Shown: one piece after another, positions 11,273 to 23,480 of the stretch
Layout: the number at the start of each line of letters is the position of its first letter
Position numbering within the stretch: position 1 is the first letter of the stretch
Source: Leptidea sinapis
Lineage: Eukaryota > Arthropoda > Insecta > Lepidoptera > Pieridae
DNA length: 64,000 nt
Direction of reading: 5' to 3'
Assembly (NCBI RefSeq): GCF_905404315.1
Contig: NC_066292.1
Location: 2,108,001 to 2,172,000, forward strand
Translations under genes and position numbers: made by a program
The notes under the pieces: generated by a model
Database searches by the model: none
What the model was told of the DNA's origin: nothing
Seen by the model: only the letters and a program-made list of their open reading frames with translations

Positions 11273-12751
11273 GTAAGATTTTAAATATTTTGCTTTGTGC
11301 CATATTTTGCCCCTTATTAACCTATTAGAGAACAGCCTGTACTATTCTTAGCTGGTGGTCATCACATACTACTCAACATTAGGTGATTAGAAACCTGTGC
11401 TATACTTCAAATCTTATTTAAAAAAACTATATAATGAATAGCACTGGTAGCTTTAAGTGTGAAAACAATATACTTGATGCCTAATTAGCTATTATTAGAC
11501 TGTTCAGCTAATTCTGTACAAAGGAACACAGTGAAAGTAGAGGTTGTTTATATACAATTTTTTTTAAGTATTTGAAGTAGGTCCCTGGTTTTGTTATTCA
11601 TTGTTTAAAATTATATCAATGTATGTTCATTGGGTATGAGAACAACTAAGATTTTGTTAGTAAGATATTAAGTAGGTAATTTTTTTATCAAGCAATATTC
11701 AACTTATTTTTTGATCTAAATAAGTAAATTCAGATTGTAATTTTTATGTTTTTCAGTAATAATTAATCATTGCACTACCTTGGTGTACTTAATTTTGATA
11801 TTGTCAACTCTGTGTAGATCAGGGATTTAAAGAAGAACCTCAGACTCTTATCAAAACATAAATCCTATCTCTATCTTTTTTATCCCTTTACTATTAATGA
11901 GGGTAGATTTATAACCTTACTCATCCCTAGAATCAATTTTGATTATGTCAACCCCTGGGAAACTGATTTGGATTTCAAATGTTGAATTTTTGGAACAACA
12001 AAACACTTTGGGAATCCCTGGTGTAGATAAAAAAATGTTCTTACAATTAAGTTGCTTATCATTTTGATTATCATTGTAAAGTTATTGTTTTAAAACATGT
12101 TCATTGTAAAACAATGATAATATTAATATACACAATAACAACACAATCATATGATTCATTATCAAAGAACACACATTTTTGTCATCAAGTTCTGCTTTTT
12201 CATTAATTGTGATAATGGATACACAGATCTGTCTTCCTGTTTCCAAATCTAATTATTCTTGACAGACCTTAACTGTGTCTAATTGAGGCTGATAATAATA
12301 CTGTGAATTCACCCATACCCAAAATCCATGTTAATGAATTTGAACTTTATTGTGCTTTGAATTGCTCACATTGGCTACCTATTTTAGCCTGTACATTCAT
12401 TAAACATTTTTATCTTAATCTTCATAATGAGTAATACAAAGTGTTCTTGTATTATTTCTTCAATGTAGTATGCTGTTTACTAAATGTTTTTGAATGCTCA
12501 TTCATTCAGTGGAAGTTATTTCTGTGCATGGCTGGGATTTTTGCTTTGAGGGGTTTGAGTGAGTGCCATTAGATTTAGCCCTGTGGGGCTTAATTCTAAA
12601 AACAGTTTTCTTCTTTGTATTTGTTATTGTACAGTCAACTGCAAAAGGTTGTGATAATTATAGTTCCTTGACACATTGAACACCTAGAGCCTCAGTTCTA
12701 ATATATTTAAAAAACCATGTGTATATTATAGGTTAGGTAAGTGAGCTTCAA

Positions 12752-13020
12752 TTTTTTTTTATGACATTGAGGGACGAGACCAGCAGGATGCTCAGTTGAT
12801 AGTAATTGATACACCCTGATTCTTGAAAAACCCCAAAATTTAGTGACACCTTATGACATAAGATGTTAAGTATCATTTGCCCAGTAATTTTACTAACTTT
12901 GGTGGCCTTCCTTGGAAACACAATAATGCTTACACATTACTGGTTCACTGCAGGAAAAGGTGCCGTTGTGGTACCCATAATCTAGCCGGCATCCGTTGCA
13001 AAGGCCTACCACTGGTAAAG
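12752..13020 (-). repeat. Family A repeat copy
   Basis: Full-width but diverged copy with a poly-T start (12752-12760) and the conserved block GTACCCATAATCTAGCCGGC at 12971-12990. It lacks the segment that holds the first hairpin arm. Confidence 0.85.
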
Positions 13021-14179
13021 TACTAGTCTGGTATGCATCCTTTCAACCTTTAATTCTAATTGCAGACACTCTCTGCATAATAAAGATCATTTGGTGTTCT
13101 CTTATGCAGTGCCCAGTGTCTCTGGCTGTGTTTGTTGGTAGGTTGAAGTAAGACTTCCCTGTACTCCTGACAAATCCCTTTTTTTTCACAGTATTGCTCT
13201 CCAACTTATTAGAATGTTTAAAAATAGGTTATTTAAATAGGGTCATGACGTAACAATCAGTATTGATCTGTTGTAAGTTTTACATTTAGATTGGATATTA
13301 CTATACTGCCTTTGAAAAATAAAATTTAATGCTAGCTAAAATAGGTGTTTAACATTTAAAACTGTTGGTCTTTCTATATGAAATAAATAAAAAAAACATA
13401 TGATTTGAAAGATGAAGCTGCATTTTGATACAGAGGAACTTGAGTTTGAACTAATGCCTACTATTTGTGTCAATAACATTCATATAACATACAGATACTG
13501 GTTAATTGTCAGCTTGATAATTTTTCCTATCATCACTCTAAAGGTTAATTGCAAAATGCACTCTGCATGGAATGAAGAACCAAAACCGCTCTGTTAAAAC
13601 TTTGTATTTGTTATTGAGTTAAGTAATTTACTGTAAAATATTACCTATATTAATAAAAGGTGCGGGCTTTATTAACTACTAGTAGTTTCCTGTAGTATTC
13701 GCAATATATAGTATAAGTATTTCTGTAAGTACTTATATTATTTATTTTGGTAAACTTTGCTCTGACTAATCACACTCCCTTGCCACCTTGGTCCAACTAT
13801 ACACGAATGAATATAACTAGTTTGACGGCTCAATCTGATTCAATACTAACAAAATAAATTGTTCAGTTCTCCTCAAGAAATCATCGAATTATAAAAAAGG
13901 TTGATTTCAGCTAGGGAAATGTGACACAACCATGACGATGAGAAGCCCTTAATGAGAGTGCCAGTTATTTGTTTTGTACTGTATAATCGAATACTGAGCC
14001 GATAGGAATAATACTTATGCTATAAGATGCAGTGTGTTTCAGAGAAGGTTTCAGTATATAATATGTTGGTGATTACTAATCTGAAACCTATATTTGTTTG
14101 CCAAAAGAAATACGTATAAATTCTTATATACAAATACACGAATCACATTTAATACATATGACAATTTGGATGCATGGTA

Positions 14180-14216
14180 CATATTATATTATGGCAAAAC
14201 AATGTTTGCCAGGCCA
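14180..14216 (+). mobile_element. Helitron 3' end fragment
   Basis: Only the terminal hairpin (GGCAAAACAATGTTTGCC) and a decayed end (AGGCCAGCAC) remain. Confidence 0.5.
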
Positions 14217-14338
14217 GCACTTGTACATATTATGTATGTAAAACTTTTAAGTATAATTAGAATTCTGCAAAATTAATGTGTTTGTTGTTATGCTAGGTAT
14301 AGTAAAGGTTGTCATTTTATCAATATGTTATGTTTTTA

Positions 14339-14772
14339 AAGTGATAACCCTCACTTCTAAGATTAATAAGCTCATAAATGAGCACTGGCACGGAACACCG
14401 GAGGTCGTGGGTTCGAATCCCGCATTTCATAAAATTTTGTTTTTCAAATTTTTCTTTATTTGTGTATTAATCCTAGAAGTGAGGGTTATCACTTTAAAAT
14501 CAAAACATATTGTTTAGATTTACAAGAGCGACATCTCAAGTCAATTTTCTAATATGCAAATATTGGGGTTGAGCAGGTTATCAACTGTAAAGTAGATCCT
14601 GTAGATGAAGCCACAACCTGAGAGTTGAACAAAGCAAACAGAATTTTATAACGAGGTGGTACTCGAACGGTTAGCTCAGTTAGTTATAGCACCGGCACGG
14701 AACGCCGGAATTCGTGGGTTCGAATCCCGCATCGTTCATAAAATTTTGTTTTTCAAATTTTATTTATTAGTG
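14339..14772 (+). repeat. tRNA-like unit repeat, partly tandem
   Basis: One partial unit (about 14380-14510) runs into a second (14511-14772). In the second, 14665-14738 folds as a 74-base class I tRNA: acceptor GAACGGT/ATCGTTC, anticodon stem CCGGC/GCCGG, loop ACGGAAC, T arm GTGGG/CCCGC. The D arm is broken. The block AAGTGAGGGTTATCACTTT occurs inverted at both ends of the first part. Confidence 0.8.
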
Positions 14773-14839
14773 TTGTCATTTAATTTCATATAATGACACG
14801 TCGTTACGCATGCTCTCCAATAAAAATATTTATAATATA

Positions 14840-15192
14840 CTAACTGACCAGACAGACGTTGTTCTGTACATAATAAACAAAATACTGTTTTTTATTAATT
14901 TGTCAATAATATTTCATAACATCAAGAATTATTTTGTAAACTCCCTGTTGTTATGATGAAATTCTTTCACAGCAGAACTATCAAACCATGCGTCTATAAA
15001 TTCTATATTCTAAGTGCATACAAAACAAATATAGGTAAGAAAAATAATTATGGATTCCAAATCGAAATAATAATTATCCTATTTCTCAAGTTGGACTAAA
15101 CTGCACTCCATGAAATAATCCCCATTGAAATACGTCCATTAGTTTTGGAGGTCACTGGAAACAAACATCGGGACACTGGATTTATATATATT
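14840..15192 (-). mobile_element. Non-autonomous Helitron, first of a tandem pair
   Basis: Reads on the minus strand. The 3' end is the decayed CTAACTGACCAGACAGACG (plus-strand reading) with the ACAGA/TCTGT stem. It abuts the next Helitron after the junction TATATATTA. Confidence 0.8.
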
Positions 15193-15193
15193 A

Positions 15194-15546
15194 CTAGCTG
15201 ACCCGACAGACGTTGTTCTGTAGATAATAGATTAAATACAGTTTTTTATTAATTTCAATAATATTTCACAATATTAAGAATTATTTCGTAAAAAATGCTC
15301 CCTGTTGTTATAATGAAACTGTTTCATAGTGTATGTAATAATAAATTCTCTCATAGAATATATATCCATGCAAAGCAAATATTGAAAATAAAAATAATTA
15401 TGTGTCCCAAATCTAAATAAAAACTATCCTATCTCTCAAGATGGACTAAGCTGCACTTCATGAAGTAGTCCCCATTAAAATCCGTTCATTGCTTTAGGAG
15501 TTCATTGGATACAAACATCAGGACACTGGATTTATATACATTAAGA
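15194..15546 (-). mobile_element. Non-autonomous Helitron, second of a tandem pair
   Basis: Complete on the minus strand: A|TCTTAATG start at 15546, CTAG end at 15194-15197 followed by T, and the hairpin ACAGA-ACAACG-TCTGT before it. About 353 bases, same subfamily as its neighbour. Confidence 0.87.
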
Positions 15547-15974
15547 TTCACGCGTACCTATAAGCCGCAACAACATTGTATAAATAGCCTTATTTATAAA
15601 CACCATCAATGAATTGTAAGCTTAGCGGCACGTCGCGTCCCGGGGGTCCGTCTATTCATACATTTAAACTATTTATAACGCCTGCCGAGTCAGCCTTTCA
15701 CTTAACGCCCAACTTCATAATAATGTGTCCGCTCTTTTGAGATGCTTGTTAATAAACAAGAACTTTATTAAAAGGGACGGTGACCGTGGCTGTTTGTCTA
15801 TGTTCTGTAGCGAAATGACAGCTTAATTATCTTGAGCTAAATTCACAGACGCCATTCAGCGAACTTAAATGCTATGTCGCTAAATAAAATACTCTGAGAT
15901 TGAAATGAAGTAGCAAACGCGTGAGGATTTATTTTATTTTACCAGATTAACCAGAGTAAAAAAAGAGTATCACG

Positions 15975-16115
15975 AGACTCGTGCTAGCATTTGGCGAGTC
16001 AACATCTCCTGAGGATGCCTCGTGTAGAGGCGAATCACGTGTCGAATTGGTTGAAGACGAATCTTAGCGGAATTTACACTCAAGAAGGCTCACAACATTG
16101 GAATAATTATGCATT
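15975..16115. repeat. Interspersed repeat fragment
   Basis: GC-richer block with CAACATCTCCTGAGGATGCC and ACGTGTCGAATTGGTTGAAG. It resembles a repeat I associate with other lepidopteran genomes; single copy here, so only base composition and memory support it. Confidence 0.35.
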
Positions 16116-16180
16116 TCCGCAAAATAACGCCTAATTCAATAAATTATTTCAACTGGTTGAACGGACAGACTTTGATTTAT

Positions 16181-16480
16181 CCAGTGGGAGGCTCCTTTGC
16201 ACCGGATGCCGGCTAGATTATGGGTACCACAACGGCGCCTGTTTCTGCCGTGAAGCAGTAAAGTGTAAGCATTACTGTGCTTCGGTCTGAAGGGCGCCGT
16301 AGCTAGTGAAATGACACTTGATATATTCTTATGTCTCAAGGTGACGAGCGCAGTTGTAGTGACTCAGAATTTTTGAGTTTTTCAATAATATTGAGCGGAA
16401 CTGCATTGTAATGGGCAGGGCGTATCAATTACCATCAGCCGAACGTCCTGCTCGTCTCGTCCCTTATTTTCATAAAAAAA
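16181..16480 (+). repeat. Family A repeat copy, sense
   Basis: Complete copy in the sense orientation, from CCAGTGGGAGGCTCCTTTGC to a terminal A run at about 16473. One of three copies on this strand. It opens the reading direction in which the element ends in poly-A. Confidence 0.88.
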
Positions 16481-16756
16481 TCCAAATAAAAAAGAAATTA
16501 GGGATACTACTTCATGAAAATGGAAGCTAGCTCCTAGCTCAGGCAGATCTTTAAAAGTAGACTGCGCTACGGTACTACGGTATCATTAAAAAAGTTAAGA
16601 AACCACGAGGCATCAAATCAATCTTCATAAAGTTAATATGGCATGGGGTGTGCGTCAGTTTGTGATTGTCTCATATATTTGAAGGAAAAAATAATTGGAT
16701 GGACACATAATTGTTTTTCTTTATTTATGCATAAGCATAATATAAAAAAACTATTT

Positions 16757-17155
16757 TTAAAAAAACCGACTTAAAAATCTGAAAAGCATCAAATAACTAA
16801 AAATTGTATTTAAAACACCTCTTATCACAGTTTTATTTTTTATTTTTAGTGTCAGTTAATAATAATAATGTATAATCAATCGGAATGAAAACTCCTAAAA
16901 AAGCCGTACACATATAAAACAATTATATCATCCACGTAGACAACAGTTATCATTAAAAATGTTCATAAAATGAAAACTACTGGGCCAAACTATGTAAATA
17001 TATTTTTATGGGACCAAATGGCATCTAACTAAATCTAATCCGCATCTAACTAAAGAAGACTTACGTAAATCGGATCATAAATCTCAGAGTAATCGGTGTA
17101 CAAACATAAAATCGAATCGAATTGAGAACCTCCTCCTTTTTGAAGTCGGTTAAAA
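16757..17155. mobile_element. MITE with AACCGACTT ends
   Basis: Left end AAAAACCGACTTAAAAA and right end TTTTTGAAGTCGGTTAAAAA are inverted. The AT-rich body has no open frame. Confidence 0.6.
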
Positions 17156-17427
17156 ATGTAGCTAAATATATGGTTAAAGGTATAATAAGGCTTTGAACGA
17201 TAAGGAAATACTGGTCATATATTAAACACATACTTACATCGATATCGAACCTTAATCAACGTGTAGGTTTATAGTGTGGATTGTGGTCCGAACTAAACTT
17301 GGGTCGAAACAAGAACGGAACTAGTAAAGTTGCAACCACAAAATACTACTCGACTTCCGCGCGTGTGTTATTCTATAGGATCAAGTCTGAATAACGTTTG
17401 AAGGTTCGTATTCCTGAAGACGTCTTA

Positions 17428-17747
17428 CGGCCCTTCCCAATAATCAGTCTATCTCCGGTTGAGGCCTACTTGAGATAAAAAATCGTAACTATCGTTGACT
17501 TTTCTGTCCCTATAAACTTAGCGACGGTAACTCATCTTATCCATACACGCTGTCTGTCAATGGGACGACGTATAGCTTACCAGTGATAGAAGTTTGTATG
17601 GAAATTGCAATTCACGCGTCCCAATATAAGGCGATAAGAACGACTTATCGGGTATATTGGGACAGCTTCAGATTATTGACAGCTACTTACTGACAGTAGA
17701 AGGTAGTAATTTATCTCTATCTGTAGATAGTATATTGGGAACGGCCG
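17428..17747. mobile_element. Harbinger-like MITE, TTA duplication
   Basis: Ends CGGCCCTTCCCAATA and TATTGGGAACGGCCG form the inverted repeat. TTA flanks at 17425-17427 and 17748-17750 match the 3-base TTA/TAA duplications of PIF/Harbinger elements. No coding capacity. Confidence 0.75.
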
Positions 17748-17891
17748 TTAATCCGTAATGTGTGATTAGGTTTATTTTCTCAGACAAAATACGCTTGATC
17801 AAGTATTACGTATCGAGAGGCCTTCTAGACTTTAGTTTGTCAGACTTGCAAAAATCACATTCAATGAAAAAACCTAAGTAGACGAATATAA

Positions 17892-18115
17892 TGACGACCC
17901 ATATAGCCCAGTGGTTAGTGACCCTGCCTAATGCGCTAGAGATCCCGGGTTCGAATCCCGTTAGGTGCAAACATTAATATGATAAATATGGATGTTTGTT
18001 TCCGAATCATGGATGTTTATATGTATATGTATATTGTATTAAATATATCGTTGTCTTGTACCCATAGTACAAGCTATACCTAGTTAAAGGCAAGATAATT
18101 TGTGTCAATATTATA
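17892..18115 (+). mobile_element. tRNA-derived SINE, uninterrupted
   Basis: Head with A-box-like TAGCCCAGTGGTTAG and B box GGTTCGAATCC, then an unrelated body and an AT-rich tail. It is the reference that shows where the copy at 1240-1868 was interrupted. The tRNA acceptor pairing is decayed. Confidence 0.8.
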
Positions 18116-18482
18116 TTATAATCTTCAATAAACATTAATCTTAATATAAAATGATTCACATAGTGTGCATTTTTACAACAATATAAATGCTGAATTTTCG
18201 CAAACACATCGCCACTTAAAATGTAATGTCGAGTTCAAGAATGTCATCACAATTAGCGCATTGAATGCTATATTTTATGTACCTATATACCTCATAATAG
18301 CTGTTCATATTTTTTACGCGATATGACATACTATTACTCAACGACTTATCAGTCACATAATCAGATATTATCACTACTATAGGCATATGATACCGCTTAA
18401 TATCTGCTCGTTTCACCAATTATAACCAATTTCCGGACGACCGAGCCTTGGTCGGATTTTGATGAATGTACTAAACTTGAAC

Positions 18483-18575
18483 AAAAAAAACAAATAGGAC
18501 ATCTGGATTCGAACCGGAGTCTTCTGCTTTCAGGATCACCCAATGTCCCATCTGAACTGTAACAGTTTTGTTATT
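18483..18575 (-). mobile_element. Second type of tRNA-derived SINE head
   Basis: Minus-strand GGGACAT and ATGTCCT can pair as an acceptor stem around a B box GGTTCGAATCC. The rest folds poorly and no 3' CCA context or intact anticodon arm supports a working tRNA gene. Confidence 0.45.
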
Positions 18576-18855
18576 GTAGCAGTTTCTCATTAAAAGGCGG
18601 ATAAAACTAATTTTTTTTAAAATTTAAACTAGCTAGATCGATTTCTCGTCCCCGAACCTACCTGTACACTAAATTACATTAAAATCGTTGGAGCCGTTTC
18701 CGAAATTCAGATTATATTTAAACAAGAATTGCTCGTTTAAAGATATACTCTTAGAATATACTAACATATAGTCGACCTGACAGCCCGATAATGCTAGTTC
18801 AATTTTGTTTTGTCTTTGTGTGCGTTATTAAGTGTTTTAATATTCTAAATACTGA

Positions 18856-18993
18856 CCCCCTTATTCATAATGGTCCGCTAACTTTAAAAAGCCGCTAAGG
18901 AGTGTTTTTTCTCATTCTGACTTAGGTCAATAGAAGAAGACAGAGTGAGAATTAGCAATGCTTTAAGTTAGCAGACTATTATGAATAAGGGGG
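18856..18993. mobile_element. Short MITE, copy 1
   Basis: 138 bases with ends CCCCCTTATTCATAATGGTC and its imperfect reverse at 18966-18993. Closely matches 40352-40478. Target duplication not clear. Confidence 0.75.
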
Positions 18994-20347
18994 ATAGGGT
19001 TATTAGGGGATAATGTCAAGCGTGGCTGACTGCTTACGACTTGTCAATCAAAATCAGTTACAGTAACGATTGATTCACTTTCCTTTAATATATTGTATCT
19101 TGTGTATCTCCGTTAGAAATGTTCTTCTCTCTCGCACGCTGTCTGTATATATTGTAAGTCTATCATTATTATCTACAATTCAAAAACGGTGTGTGGCCAA
19201 TTGACAGTAGGTGGTGTAATCCTACCCGAACCAGCGTAACATTATCTACATAGCGGAGCGTGACGGCTCGATCTCGTTCAATAAGTACCCGCAAAATAAA
19301 GCGTACCTAAACAAGTACTTACTTAATATTCGCCAATTGTTTAGAAAAAGATTTTGCCTCTTTGTATTAGATACAATAAATATCCGTAAATCGGCGCCTG
19401 ATCTAAATATTTATTCGAGTTTCTTGACACCGTTGGCTCGAGTTACCAGGGTCGCAGAACTTGTAAGAAGACATTAAATGTTACTGTCCTAAATGTGTGT
19501 CCTGGTTCACGGGCTCAGGGGTCGGCAGACAGGCGGGCGCCGACTTTGACGTAACGCCTACGATTTTATATCGAATGTTGTACGTGTTGGCTCAGACTGA
19601 TCTGTGGCCAATTTTCATGCTTTGTAGACCAATTATTATAATAGGTCATCGTATCATTAATTTATAGATATAGGTTAGTAAAGCGAAATATTAGGAATCA
19701 TCGCATTATATAGCGGACATGAATAAGTGTGGATTGTACAGATTTTATTTATTTATTTGATTTAGTACCATTTTGTACACAAAAATAAAAATCCTACAGT
19801 ACATTGGCAAGTAATTACGCTTAAATAATATTGTATTATATGCTGTTTACCTCCTATAAATTAAAGTAACTTAAAAAAAAACGGTTTACATATACTAAAT
19901 AAGGAAGTTAAAAGTTTGTATGGCTGAGAATATTCATTTATGTACATTTTGATTGTGTTTTGTGGTTACGTGGCAATCTAATAATCGAAGTAGTTTTTAT
20001 ACATCATTTTAACAAACGCTATTCTATTAAAGTAGTGTAGACGATCACATATATTTAAAAAAAAAACGCTTATTTTAATATAACGAATATTTAGGTATGA
20101 GGGGTCGCCCATGTAGATGTCGATCTGAATGAAACTATCAGTGAATGTTACGTGGAGCTTGCAACAATACATCAGTAAAAACCGAATTTCTATCGGGCTA
20201 GCCGTTTATGTCATTAACGTGCACAAAGAGACAAACTAAAAACAAGAAATTGTAAAAACAATTTTTTAGACCTAGTGTATTTCTATTTTTTTTATATTTT
20301 ATGTACAGTCACGGCAGTCCAATACTTAGATGGATAATACAAATGCA

Positions 20348-20645
20348 TTTTTTTAAATGAAAATAAGGGACGAGACGAGCAGGACGTTCAGCTGATGGTA
20401 ATTGATGCGCCCTGCCCATTACAATGCAGTGCCGCTCAAGATTCTTGATAAACCCCAAAAATACTCAGCGGCACTAATACTGCGCTCGTCACCTTGAGAC
20501 ATAAGATGTTAAGTCTCATTTGCCCAGTAATTTCACTAGCTAGAAACACAGTAATGTTTACACATTACTGCTTCACCGCGAAAATAGGCGCCGTTGTGGT
20601 ACCCATAATCTAGCCGGCATCCTGTGCAAAGGAGCCTCTCAGTTG
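20348..20645 (-). repeat. Family A repeat copy
   Basis: Near-complete copy with the poly-T leader and both conserved blocks. A deletion removes the CTACGGCGCCCTTCAGACC block near 20540. Confidence 0.87.
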
Positions 20646-22032
20646 GAATTTTAAGTTAAATTTATAAGTCATCGGTCATTAGCCCATTTAAGTTTCGATC
20701 TCCTCTCTAAATATATAAGAATCCTATAACATTAAAATGTCATAAGATCGCGTATCAAAAATAGATTTACTAGCCTTTATGACTCTGGATATTAGTTTAC
20801 TATTCAGCCATTTTAACGATCGCTGCGCACAAAAGAGGATCTTATTGAAAAGGATTCCGCTCTAATGGGATATATGCCTGTTAGGTTTCTTCCGCAGAAT
20901 GACTATGTTTTAGACAATAGAATGTCTCCACGGGCGCGACTAAATGAAATTAATAAAGCTTAATAGAACTCCAGGCCCCTGCAAACAATTGTAAATTCAT
21001 GTACAATGTTTATAAGGTTGTTTATTGAAGACTCGTGTCGAATAGCGTGCAACCTGTTCCTTTTCTTTCCAGCGGGAATTTCGCAAAGTTAGATTACGAA
21101 TGAAATTCAGGGATAGTGCTACTACATACTAGTGAAGTATTACCTCCTGTTTTAACTTTAAGGAACATAAAGGAAAGTAAAATTAATTGGCATTCCATAA
21201 ACCACTGGAGTTTGCACTCCATGACGTACTTTCTACATTGCGATTTACAACAAAAAATAATTTTATGATATTAAAAAAAAATTACTAAATAAAAAAAATA
21301 AGTAACTGTACGTTCCGTGTAATCGGCTGGCTAGAGTTAAGGCTCCTTAATAGGTCTAGGTAAATTTTACAAAAAAATACCACAAAATACTAGGACTCAC
21401 TGAGCACAAATTAATGAAATATATTAAAGCTTCTTTGAAAAATCGGATTATAGTACTGTAGATTATGTATAGGACGAATGATGTATGGTTCTTGTCTGCT
21501 TGATGCCATACCCATGCTTTAAATTCTCAATTAAAGATTCTGAAACAGTTTGCTTATTACCAACATTAAAACACCCAATGTCGTAATAACCATTACATCA
21601 TCGAAACGAGTGTTGTAATGTTGTACTGAATTTCATAACAACACTCCTTGGTTTTTTTTTCGATCCCTTCATGCGCAAAGAGTTTCAACATACAGCCACA
21701 TTCTTACTGCTCGATGCGTGAAATCTGTATGAATTTCAAAAAAAGAACATTTTCGTTTACGCGCGTTCCACACTACCAGAACGTGGCGCGCCGTAAAAAA
21801 AAGCCACATTCGTCTTTTAATACCCCTTATTACACAACAGTTGCATAAATAACTATTATTATTTTATTAAATAGGCAAAGTTGTTATATGATTTAAAAGA
21901 TGGACTGGTATTTTCTTATCACTTCTTCTCCCCACCTCAACGCCTCTTTACGAAATGATGTAGCTGCATGATGTTTACCAGGTGTTGTTGCAGTATGTTA
22001 TCTTATTATGACCCTCTATGGTAATGTTTATA

Positions 22033-22299
22033 TCTAATATATAAAATTCTCGTGTCATGGTGTTAAACATTGAACTCCTCCGAAACGGCTTGACCGATTC
22101 TCATGAAATTTTGAGTGTCGGACAACATTTATTTTTCATCCCCCTAAATGTTAATGGTAGTCCACACGATTTTTTTTTTAAATTTTTTTGACTTTTTTTT
22201 ATTATAATTAATTATCAAATTTTCACCCATCTACGATCAACAGTTACTTTTGTATCGCGATTTTAATATCGGCAATACAACGTTTGCTGGGTCAGCTAG
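22033..22299 (+). mobile_element. Non-autonomous Helitron, complete
   Basis: A|TCTAATATATAAAATTCTCG start, CTAG at 22296-22299 followed by T, and a terminal hairpin GCAA-TACAACGT-TTGC. 267 bases. It joins directly to another Helitron. Confidence 0.88.
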
Positions 22300-22674
22300 T
22301 AATATATATATATATATATATATATTACGCGACACGCTGTTTGTCCGCGATGGACTCCTAAATTTATGTACGGATTTTAATGGGGATTACTTCATGGAGT
22401 GCAGTTTAGTCCAACTTGAGAGATAGGATAGTTTTTATGTCGATTTGGGACCCATAATTATCTTTATTTTCAATATTTGTTTTGTATGGACATAGTCTAT
22501 ATCAGAGAATTTAGTGACGCACGGTTTGACAGTTCCAATATGAAACAATTTCACTATAACAACAGGGAGCATTTTTTACGAAATAATTCTTGATGTTTTG
22601 AAATATTATTCGCAAATTTCTATAAAACAGTATTTTTTTATTATCTACAGGACAACGTCTGTCGGGTCAGCTAG
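22300..22674 (+). mobile_element. Non-autonomous Helitron with an (TA)n 5' end
   Basis: The 5' end has expanded into a (TA)n run (22303-22325). The body has the block GGACCCATAATTATC and a typical end, GTCGGGTCAG plus CTAG at 22671-22674. The hairpin is slightly changed by ACAGGACAACGTCTGT. Confidence 0.82.
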
Positions 22675-23162
22675 TATCTCTATAATAATAGATGATTAAT
22701 GCAACTTCATCCACGTTTATAATACTTGTAATTTCCCTCAATAGAAAAAACCCTAAGTATTCTGAAATTAGATATCTTTATTAAAATAACAAATCAGGAT
22801 AAAAATGGAGTAACGAGAGGCGGACGTTTAGTTGTCGTTTATGGTGATGAATGGTTGTTATACGCTGTCTGTATTAAACGCTTTTAATTGGGAGCCGTGT
22901 CCCTAGTGCACTGATGATTTATTGCACTGTAACTTGTCACAGAGCATGTGATATATAATGAGGTGATCCCAGTCGTGAACCTTGTTACTGCCGTATAACT
23001 TGGATAAGAATATAAAGTATTTATGTGTTGTATAAAAAAGCTTTGGATTGATTACTTTACTTGTTATGTGAAACCTGGCTTTTTGCCAAACTTTATGATT
23101 CAATGTTGTGAACCCCGTAGGTTCTGCGATGAACTCCTAAACTACTTAAACTTGGGAGAAAG

Positions 23163-23480
23163 TTTTTTTTTTTATTTCAATAAGGGACGATGGGAACAGG
23201 ACGTTCAGCTGATGGTAATTGATACGCCCATTACAATGCAGTGCCGGTCAGGATTCTTGAAAAACCCAAACATTCTGAGCGGCACTACAATTGCGCTCGT
23301 CTCCTTGAGTCATAAGATGTTGAGTCTCATTTGCCCAGTAACTTCACTAGCTACGGCGCCCTTCAGACCGAAACACAGTAATGTTTAGACATTATCTATT
23401 TTTTCACGGCACGAATAGACGCCGTTGTGGTACCCATAATCTAGCCGGCATCCTGTGCAAAGGAGCCTCCCACTGATAAA
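23163..23480 (-). repeat. Family A repeat copy
   Basis: Full-width copy with a long poly-T leader. A 121-codon open frame across it is a chance frame, because other copies are closed in the same phase. Confidence 0.87.

Noticed and set aside
13412..13597. 61-codon frame that looks mildly protein-like
   Set aside because: No splice signals or family pattern; the hydrophobic stretch is expected from AT-rich DNA.
22303..22325. (TA)n microsatellite
   Set aside because: Explained as the expanded 5' end of a Helitron; no separate meaning.
23023..23388. 121-codon plus-strand frame
   Set aside because: Its second half runs through a family A repeat; no other copy keeps the frame open and there is no protein motif.
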